DNA of 64,000 nt from DATGZH01 sp035297265 (lineage in GTDB: Bacteria; Actinomycetota; Acidimicrobiia; Acidimicrobiales; RAAP-2), in contig DATGZH010000003.1 in the NCBI GenBank assembly GCA_035297265.1, positions 91,766 through 155,765 on the forward strand, written 5' to 3'. The stretch's first letter is position 1, and the number at the start of each line of letters is the position of its first letter. This document shows positions 58,494 to 64,000 of the stretch, piece after piece. The notes beneath the pieces are model-generated. The model saw only the letters and a program-made list of their open reading frames with translations, searched no databases and was not told the origin of the DNA. Position numbers and translations under genes: made by a program.

Positions 58494-59375
58494 TCAGCGG
58501 GCCATGGCGAACGCCCGATCGACGAGGGCGGGGTCCCGGAAGTGCCGACCGACCTCTTCGAACTCCGGCCGCGGGCCCTCCCACTCGAGCTCGTCCACGT
58601 CGGGCAGGAGCGCCTTTTCCACCCGGAGGGTGGCGAGCAGCCGGAACAGCTGCGCCAACTCGCGCTCTTGGGCGAGGCGGGCCGCCAGCTTGTCCGCCCC
58701 CCGCACCTGGCTGCGCACCTCTGGGTCCCAGTCACTGGCCGCGTCGGGGACGGCGTCGATCGAGAGGTAGTGCGAGAGCACGACCGAGGCGGTGCGCTTG
58801 CCCCAACCGGCGAGGCCCGGGAACCCGTCAGCTGAGTCGCCCACGAGCGCCAGCCAGTCGGGGATCGAGCGGGGCAGGACGCCGAACTTCTCCACGACGC
58901 CGGCCTCGTCGATGACGGTGTTGCGGCGGCGGTCCAGCTGCACCACCCGGCCGTCCTCCACGCACTGGGCCAGGTCTTTGTCCGGCGTGCAGATCACCGT
59001 CCGCTCGACCCGGGCGTCGTCCCGCGCCACGGCGGCGGCCGAGGCCAGCGCGTCGTCCGCCTCGAGCTCGACCATCGGCCAGACCGTGACGCCGAGGGCC
59101 GTCAGCGTCTCTTCGAGCAGCTCGAATTGGTCCTTCAGCTCGCTCGGCACCCCCTCGCCCGTCTTGTAGCCGGGCCAGAGGTCGTTGCGGAAGGACTCGA
59201 TCACGTGATCGGTGGCCACGCCGAGGTGGGTGACTCCCTCGCCCAGCATGGCGAGGACGGTGAGGATGACGCCCCGGGTGGCGCCGATCTCGGTGCCGTC
59301 GTCAGCGGCCCGGGGCGGCTGACCGAAGTGGTGGCGAAACAGCTCGTAGGTGCCGTCGAGCAGGTACACCTGCAC
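58494..59375 (-). CDS. 5'-3' exonuclease, DNA polymerase I N-terminal type
   Basis: The 293-aa product has YLLDGTYELFR (first acidic metal site), VATDHVIESFRNDLWPGYK, ELEADDALASAA, TPDKDLAQCV and LVGDSADGFPGLAGWGKRTA (helix-hairpin-helix), the complete 5'-nuclease set. It is the free-standing FEN-like type, which removes RNA or flap ends. The GTG at 59375 gives the standard start, with GGGGGGCC upstream. It converges with ligC (19 bases between stops), so a common repair context is likely but not a shared transcript. Confidence 0.9.
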   Translation of the reverse strand: MQVYLLDGTYELFRHHFGQPPRAADDGTEIGATRGVILTVLAMLGEGVTHLGVATDHVIESFRNDLWPGYKTGEGVPSELKDQFELLEETLTALGVTVWPMVELEADDALASAAAVARDDARVERTVICTPDKDLAQCVEDGRVVQLDRRRNTVIDEAGVVEKFGVLPRSIPDWLALVGDSADGFPGLAGWGKRTASVVLSHYLSIDAVPDAASDWDPEVRSQVRGADKLAARLAQERELAQLFRLLATLRVEKALLPDVDELEWEGPRPEFEEVGRHFRDPALVDRAFAMAR

Positions 59376-59400
59376 GGTCAGGCCCCCCGTGCCCACCCGC

Positions 59401-60765
59401 TCACGACGACGGCTGCGTCGCTGGAGCGGCGCTGCTCGTCTCCGTGGACGCTGAGTCGCTCGCCGACGCGGCGGGCGCGGCGACACCGGGAGTGAGGGGC
59501 GCTGACACCATGTAGGCCACGACGACGGCGACGATCACGACTGGCAGGGCGTGGACACCGTCGACCCCCAGCACCAGGGTGGAGATGAGCACCGCCGTCA
59601 TGGGGAGCCGCAGCATGGCGCCGATCATGGCGCCGATGCCCATGCCCAACGCGGGCGCCAGGGGTAGGCCCGGGAGGTGCGACATGGCGACCCCGCCCGC
59701 CGCCCCGATGAACATCGCCGGGAAGATGGGACCGCCGCGGAAGCTGCTCAGCGACAGACCGTAGGCCAGGCCCTTGCACACGATCAGCAGGATGAGCGCG
59801 CCGACGCTGTAGGCGGCGGCATTGGCGACGAAACCCGGGAGTTCGTTCTGGCCCGAGAACAGCACCTCGGACGCGGGATGACCCGTTGCCTCGGCGAAGG
59901 CGATGGCCAGCCCGGCGATCGCCAGCCCGACCAGGGGCGTGAGCCAGAGCAACCGCGGCGCGACCAACGGCCGGACGACGAGTGCGAGGCGGCGGATCAG
60001 CGGCGCCAGCACCCCCGCTGCCGCGCCGATCACCAACGCCCAGAGGAATTCGACGCCATTCGGGTGGGGGAAAGGCGGCAACCCGGTGAGCGTGAGCGAA
60101 GGGATCCCGAGCCCGGTCAGCGAGTCGAGCCCGACGAAGATGAGATACCCGATGCCCGAGGCCAAGAGGCCGGGCAGGAGGACCAGCGTGGCCGTCGGCC
60201 CACCGAGGCCGATCGCTTCCATCAGCAAGAAGGCGCCGAGCAGGGGGTTGCCCAAGAGGGCGCTGATGGCGGCGAAACTCCCGATGGCGCCGATGACCAC
60301 CATCGTCTGCGCCGGCTCGTCACGCCGGGTCAGCCGCACAGCGAGGACGGCCAGACCGCCGCCCAGCGCGATGAGGGGGGCCTCAGGTCCGAGCACCACC
60401 CCGAGGGCGAGCGAGGCCAGGGAGGCGAAGAGGACCCCGGGCAACTCGATGGGGGTCGGGGCACCACCACCGGCCTGGAACCCGTCGGCCGGGGAGTGTC
60501 CACCGGTCCCGGGCAGGAAGCGCAGGGTCAGACTGACGAGGATCCCGGCCAGGAACAGCCAGGGCAGCGGCCACCAGGCGGGGGCCGGGTGGTAGCCGAG
60601 GTAGGACGGGAAGCTCGTGAAGACCCAGACTTGCAAGTGGTTGACGAGGGCGAGGAACAGGTAAGCGGCGGCGGAGATCGGCACACCCAGGACGGCCGCC
60701 AACACGAGGAGGACGACGTAACGTCGGCTGCGCATGAGGGCCTGGGCATCAGCAGGTGTCGCCAT
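59401..60765 (-). CDS. ClC-type chloride channel/antiporter
   Basis: The 454-aa product has ten or more hydrophobic segments and the ClC signature VVLGPEAPLIALGGGLA at 124-140, where Glu128 corresponds to the gating Glu of the GREGP motif but with Pro and Ala flanks. The GSGIP counterpart reads GTGGHSPADG at 86-95, not canonical. FRGGPIFPAMFIGA supplies the later conserved segment. The C-terminal tail is Ser/Ala-rich. It probably moves chloride or fluoride/other anions. It starts at the ATG at 60765, 173 bp below an aquaporin gene on the same strand. Confidence 0.9.
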   Translation of the reverse strand: MATPADAQALMRSRRYVVLLVLAAVLGVPISAAAYLFLALVNHLQVWVFTSFPSYLGYHPAPAWWPLPWLFLAGILVSLTLRFLPGTGGHSPADGFQAGGGAPTPIELPGVLFASLASLALGVVLGPEAPLIALGGGLAVLAVRLTRRDEPAQTMVVIGAIGSFAAISALLGNPLLGAFLLMEAIGLGGPTATLVLLPGLLASGIGYLIFVGLDSLTGLGIPSLTLTGLPPFPHPNGVEFLWALVIGAAAGVLAPLIRRLALVVRPLVAPRLLWLTPLVGLAIAGLAIAFAEATGHPASEVLFSGQNELPGFVANAAAYSVGALILLIVCKGLAYGLSLSSFRGGPIFPAMFIGAAGGVAMSHLPGLPLAPALGMGIGAMIGAMLRLPMTAVLISTLVLGVDGVHALPVVIVAVVVAYMVSAPLTPGVAAPAASASDSASTETSSAAPATQPSS

Positions 60766-60938
60766 GGTCCGCTACCAACTCCTTCGACTGCCACGCTGTG
60801 CAAGGACGCGATACATCGACGACTGCGGTGCCGTCCCGATGTCGAGCCGTATGCTACGCACGCCCTGCCCGACGGTGAGCGACCGCCGACGGGCGCCCTC
60901 CGACGGCACCGGCGACCGTTCCCGTCGAGCCAGCCCGT

Positions 60939-61889
60939 TCAGTTGTCCGGGTCGGGCGGTCGCGCCTCGGCCGCTGACGTCATGTCCGTGACCAGCGGCG
61001 CCGGGTCCGGCGCGCCGATGCGCCCGGGTCGCCACTCCGTCCCGAGCGAACCCTGGGCGGCGAGGGTGCCGGAGCGCCCCCCACCGGGGCCCCGGAGGAT
61101 CCAGGCGATACCCACCGCGATGAGGCCACCGGCAATCGGTCCGACCAGGTAGACCCACCACGAGGTCCAGTCGTTGAGGACGAGCGCCGGCCCGAGCGAG
61201 CGGGCGGGGTTCATCGAGGCGCCGCTGACCGGGGCGCCCCACATGCCGGCCAGGATGATGTAGCTCCCGACCCCGAGGGCGGCGATCGGTCCGAGCGCCT
61301 GGGCACCTGACGCCGTGCCGAGGATGACGCTCACCAGGGCCGTCGTGAGGACCATCTCCATGAGGACCGCAGTGAGGTTCGAGACCCCGTGGCCGGGCAG
61401 CGTCAGGCCGGCCGCCCCGTACTTGCCGAGCATGCCCCACAGGAGGAGCGTGGCCAGGCAGGCGCCCACGAACTGCGCCGCGATGTAGGCGGGCACCCTC
61501 TTCCAGGGGAAGTTGCCTCTGGCGGCGAAGGCGATGCTCACCGCGGGGTTCAGGTGGGCGCCGCTCACGGTGCCCATGAACAGGATGATGCCCGCCACCA
61601 TCAGCCCCGGCGCCGTCACCCGCACCGCCAGGGGGATGACGTCGCCGCCGAAACGGGCGTCGACGATCCCGCCGCCCACCGCCACGAGCACGAGGAGGAA
61701 CGTCCCGAGCAGCTCCGAGAACAACCGTCGGCCCTCGTAGCTGTCGTCCCAGAAGTCGAACTCGCGCACCACTGCGTTGGGCGTGCCCATCGAGCTGATG
61801 GCGATACCTTGCTGGTGCAGATGCTGCTTCTCCTTCTCTAGCCGTTCCCTGTCCAACACCACCGTCGTGGTGGTCGAGGCATCGGGCAT
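60939..61889 (-). CDS. aquaporin / MIP family channel
   Basis: The 316-aa product has six transmembrane helices and both NPA motifs, SGAHLNPAVS (NPA at 114-116) and SGASMNPARS (NPA at 227-229). An unusual 50-residue cytoplasmic N-terminal extension precedes TM1 and a 50-residue Pro/Gly-rich tail follows TM6. The Arg after the second NPA (position 230) fits a water-selective pore, but glycerol cannot be excluded. The ATG at 61889 starts MPDASTTTTVVL after GAGAGGAGA. An inverted repeat lies 81 bp upstream. Confidence 0.92.
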   Translation of the reverse strand: MPDASTTTTVVLDRERLEKEKQHLHQQGIAISSMGTPNAVVREFDFWDDSYEGRRLFSELLGTFLLVLVAVGGGIVDARFGGDVIPLAVRVTAPGLMVAGIILFMGTVSGAHLNPAVSIAFAARGNFPWKRVPAYIAAQFVGACLATLLLWGMLGKYGAAGLTLPGHGVSNLTAVLMEMVLTTALVSVILGTASGAQALGPIAALGVGSYIILAGMWGAPVSGASMNPARSLGPALVLNDWTSWWVYLVGPIAGGLIAVGIAWILRGPGGGRSGTLAAQGSLGTEWRPGRIGAPDPAPLVTDMTSAAEARPPDPDN

Positions 61890-61969
61890 TGGTCTCTCCT
61901 CTCACTCTCGTCCACCGCAACGCTCCCTCCGCGCGTCACGCGGCAGCACCGGGTGGAGAGTAGGACACG

Positions 61970-62008
61970 GACGGTCGATTCGCTCGGACCGTCATCCAGA
62001 TGGGATGA
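61970..62008. promoter_or_regulatory. inverted repeat and hairpin between the HAD and aquaporin genes
   Basis: GACGGTC (61970-61976) and GACCGTC (61987-61993) form a 7-bp inverted repeat with a ten-base spacer. A second hairpin TCATCC/GGATGA (61992-61997 and 62003-62008) overlaps its end and lies 29 bases past the HAD stop on the minus strand. The first could be an operator for the aquaporin gene, and the second a terminator. Confidence 0.45.
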
Positions 62009-62036
62009 GGCAAGCCGTTCAGTTGGCGAGGTGGGC

Positions 62037-62843
62037 TCAGGCGAGGACGAACCGGTCGACGGCGTTGGCGAAGCCTTCGTCCTCGTTCGAGGTCGTGACG
62101 TGACGGGCTGCCCGCTGCACCTCGGCACTGGCGTTGCCCATGGCGATGCTCATGCCCGAGCGGGCGAACATGAGGCAGTCGTTGGGCATGTCGCCGATCG
62201 TGGCGATGGCTTCCGTGGCCAACCCGTACTTGCCCGAGAGGTACTGGACCACCGCTCCCTTGTTGGCCTCTGGGTTCGTGACATCGAGGTAGTAGGGCTG
62301 GGACTGGGCGGCCGAGACGTGCTGGCCGAACTGGGCCCGGGCCGCCTCGGTGGCCTTCGCCATCTTGTCCCGGTCGTCGCTGACCCCGGTGATCTTGCTC
62401 ACCCCCTCGTCCACCCCGTCGAAGTTCTTCACGGTTGTCGGGGGGAACTTGACCGTCCACGCCTCCCGATCGACGTGGGGGCCGGTCTCGTCGAGCACGA
62501 GCCAGTCGGCCCCGCGGTAGACCCAGACGGCGAGCCCGAACGACCCCATCAGTTCGACGACCGGACTGACGAGCTCCTTCGGCACGGCGTGCTGCTCGAT
62601 CGTCGCCATCTGGTCGTCCACGATGAGCCCGCCGTTGAAGGCGGCGATCGGGGTCGTGAGCGAGAGCGGCTCGATGAGCATCGCCATCCCTCGCGGCGGG
62701 CGGCCGCTGGTGATGGCGAAAAGGACGTCGGCCTCGCGGAGGCGGTGGACGGCTTCGACGGCCCGATCGGTCAGCACCTTGTCCTGCGTGACGAGCGTCC
62801 CGTCCACGTCGGCCAACATGAGACGTATCCCTGACGAGCTCAC
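62037..62843 (-). CDS. HAD superfamily hydrolase, Cof type
   Basis: The 268-aa product has the catalytic LADVDGTLV (Asp12, Asp14), ITSGRPPRG (motif II) and ATIGDMPNDCLMF (motif IV), with a C2-type cap. It dephosphorylates small sugar phosphates or related metabolites; Cof-type family members are often promiscuous. The GTG at 62843 (VSSSGIRLML) has GAGAGGAGAG upstream. It is 16 bp after the DUF2090 gene, and both are probably in one transcript with zwf. Confidence 0.92.
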   Translation of the reverse strand: MSSSGIRLMLADVDGTLVTQDKVLTDRAVEAVHRLREADVLFAITSGRPPRGMAMLIEPLSLTTPIAAFNGGLIVDDQMATIEQHAVPKELVSPVVELMGSFGLAVWVYRGADWLVLDETGPHVDREAWTVKFPPTTVKNFDGVDEGVSKITGVSDDRDKMAKATEAARAQFGQHVSAAQSQPYYLDVTNPEANKGAVVQYLSGKYGLATEAIATIGDMPNDCLMFARSGMSIAMGNASAEVQRAARHVTTSNEDEGFANAVDRFVLA

Positions 62844-62859
62844 CGGACGTTCTCTCCTC

Positions 62860-63768
62860 TCACGTGGCAGCGTGGGTGTAGGCCTCGATCAGCTGGTGGT
62901 AATGCCCGGCGATCTCGATGACCGCCTCCTCCCGTGAGGTCTTCCCAGCGAGGAACCCCTGGAGGACCTGGAACCAGAGCGTCCGACCCACCGCGAAGCC
63001 GTCAAAGCCCTCGACCGGCGCGGCCACCCGCAACCACTGGAGCACCTTCGCCTCGTCGGCGCCGCGGCCGAGGACGATGCACACCACGCCGTCACGACCG
63101 CCCGACCGGGCCTGGGCCACCACCCGACGACAGTCCTCCCGCTCTTCCAGCCCCTCGATCTTCCAGATGTCGGGCTCCACGCCAGCCGACTGCATCCGCC
63201 TGATGGTCTCGACGACAAGCGTCGGCCGGAGCTCCCTGTCGTAGTGGCCCTGGCCCTCGTAGCGGTCGAGCTGCTCGGTGGTGGCGGGTACGAGGAGCTC
63301 GAAGAGGAACTTGTGGTTGTGGTCGCGCAACCATGACGAGAGCCGGGCGAGTCGCTCGGTCTGCCGCCGGTTCAGGGCCTCGTCCCCCTCGGGGTTGTGG
63401 CGGACGAGGACCTTGGCGAAGGTTGGGTCGAAGGCCTCGATGTGCTCGGCGAACTCCTCGCCGTACTCGAACTCGAATTCGTCCTGGCCCGACCGCTCGA
63501 CGGGCATGGCGAGCGGTGCGCCGATCTCCTTGGCCTTCCTCGCCACCGAGGCCCCGAACTCCTCGTCGACGAGGATCCCGGCCGTGGCGCTGAGCACATC
63601 TTGTCGGAGGGTCTCGAGGTAAGCCTCGAAGATGAGCTCCTTGGCGTCGACGATGCCCGCCTTCACCTCGGCCATGACCGGCTCGCTCGCCCCGAAGAGA
63701 CCCTTCTCGAACGAGCCGCGGTGGTCGAAGGCCAAGAGGTAGAGCGGGCGGTCGTAGCCGGGAGCCAT
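62860..63768 (-). CDS. DUF2090 domain protein (2-deoxy-5-keto-D-gluconate 6-phosphate aldolase-like)
   Basis: The 302-aa product begins APGYDRPLYLLAFDHRGSFEKGLFG and contains VLVDEEFGASVARKAKE, FELLVPATTEQLDRYEG and DIWKIEGLEEREDCRRVVAQAR, the DUF2090 signatures shared with the C-terminal part of IolC-type proteins. That domain is related to a class I aldolase barrel; a Lys in DIWKIEG is a candidate Schiff-base residue. Its role next to zwf may be in sugar-phosphate metabolism. The ATG is at 63768, 31 bases after the zwf stop. Confidence 0.87.
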   Translation of the reverse strand: MAPGYDRPLYLLAFDHRGSFEKGLFGASEPVMAEVKAGIVDAKELIFEAYLETLRQDVLSATAGILVDEEFGASVARKAKEIGAPLAMPVERSGQDEFEFEYGEEFAEHIEAFDPTFAKVLVRHNPEGDEALNRRQTERLARLSSWLRDHNHKFLFELLVPATTEQLDRYEGQGHYDRELRPTLVVETIRRMQSAGVEPDIWKIEGLEEREDCRRVVAQARSGGRDGVVCIVLGRGADEAKVLQWLRVAAPVEGFDGFAVGRTLWFQVLQGFLAGKTSREEAVIEIAGHYHQLIEAYTHAAT

Positions 63769-63799
63769 GTCCTCGCCTAGCGCCTCGTTCGGGTCGTCG

Positions 63800-64000
63800 T
63801 CACCGGAGGTGCCACCGGTAGGGGGCGACGAGTTGGGCCACTGAATCCGGTCCCCACGAACCCGGGGCGTAGGGCTCCACCGGAGGCGGGTCCTCGAGGA
63901 GGGGCTCGGAGATCTCCCAGACTCGCTCGATCCCGTCGGCCCGGGTGAAGAGCGACTGGTCGCCGAACATGGCCTCGAGGATCAGCCGCTCGTAGCCCTC
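63800..64000 (-). CDS. zwf: glucose-6-phosphate dehydrogenase (C-terminal fragment)
   Basis: Only the last 66 residues are in the window; the gene runs off the right edge. They read EGYERLILEAMFGDQSLFTRADGIE, then VWEISEPLL and EPYAPGSWGPDS, ending in APYRWHLR, the standard C-terminus of Zwf. The enzyme oxidises glucose 6-phosphate to the lactone, making NADPH. The DUF2090 and HAD genes follow closely on the same strand. Confidence 0.9.
   Translation of the reverse strand, partial: EGYERLILEAMFGDQSLFTRADGIERVWEISEPLLEDPPPVEPYAPGSWGPDSVAQLVAPYRWHLR

Overview
This is a high-GC, gene-dense stretch of bacterial chromosome, read as an actinobacterium and probably a member of the Acidimicrobiia. 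That placement is inferred from the GC-rich third codon positions, frequent GTG/TTG starts, overlapping stop/start codons and gene content: an MptB-type mannosyltransferase, a Prim-PolC/LigC pair, cydDC with cydAB, mptB-like lipoglycan genes and DUF1800/DUF1501 pairs. No rRNA, tRNA, CRISPR array, insertion sequence, prophage or integrase was recognised. About 59 protein genes are supported, two of them cut by the window edges.

Region by region. 1-5010: a truncated SDR, a sulfatase, an MhuD-like monooxygenase with a nitroreductase, and MptB. 5186-8701: a compact overlapping operon of GNAT acetyltransferase, AcuC-type deacetylase and propionyl-CoA synthetase, which looks like a self-contained reversible acylation switch. 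8801-12665: a small orphan protein, a secreted protein with four IPT/TIG domains and a seven-repeat RCC1 propeller, a 0.5-kb non-coding gap with stem-loops, and a universal stress protein. 12794-17741: an acyl-CoA ligase with an uncharacterised partner, a DUF2254 membrane protein and an aldo/keto reductase. 17860-21921: DUF1800, Tat-exported DUF1501 and a GH43-like secreted protein.

22092-46572 reads as a stress, redox and envelope island: a receiver-less LuxR-type regulator, DUF2252, two SHOCT proteins around DUF6325, NIPA-like and YihY membrane proteins, a STAS protein, an MFS exporter, an SCP2 / glycogen-debranching / SDR / NDH-2 operon, DUF7144, a mucin-like lipoprotein, cydDC-cydAB (cytochrome bd) and a K+ channel. 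Two near-identical palindromes (GGGTC-N4-GACCC), resembling DosR boxes with one base pair exchanged, lie upstream of the regulator and of the STAS gene. A weaker third copy precedes a gene at 56174. Together NDH-2 and cytochrome bd would give a non-proton-pumping, low-oxygen respiratory route.

46635-53873 is an acyl-CoA catabolism block: enoyl-CoA hydratase, a catalytically degenerate SDR and a SnoaL-like protein in one overlapping operon, then two CoA ligases and an intact SDR. 53894-56174 holds a channel-like membrane protein, a GAP-family gene broken by an in-frame amber codon, and a small CMD-like protein. 56343-59375 carries Prim-PolC, LigC and a convergent 5'-3' exonuclease, a DNA gap-repair set. 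59401-64000 has a ClC channel, an aquaporin, a HAD phosphatase, a DUF2090 protein and the end of glucose-6-phosphate dehydrogenase. Coordinates of starts were chosen from ribosome-binding sites where these could be seen; no database or structure search was possible.
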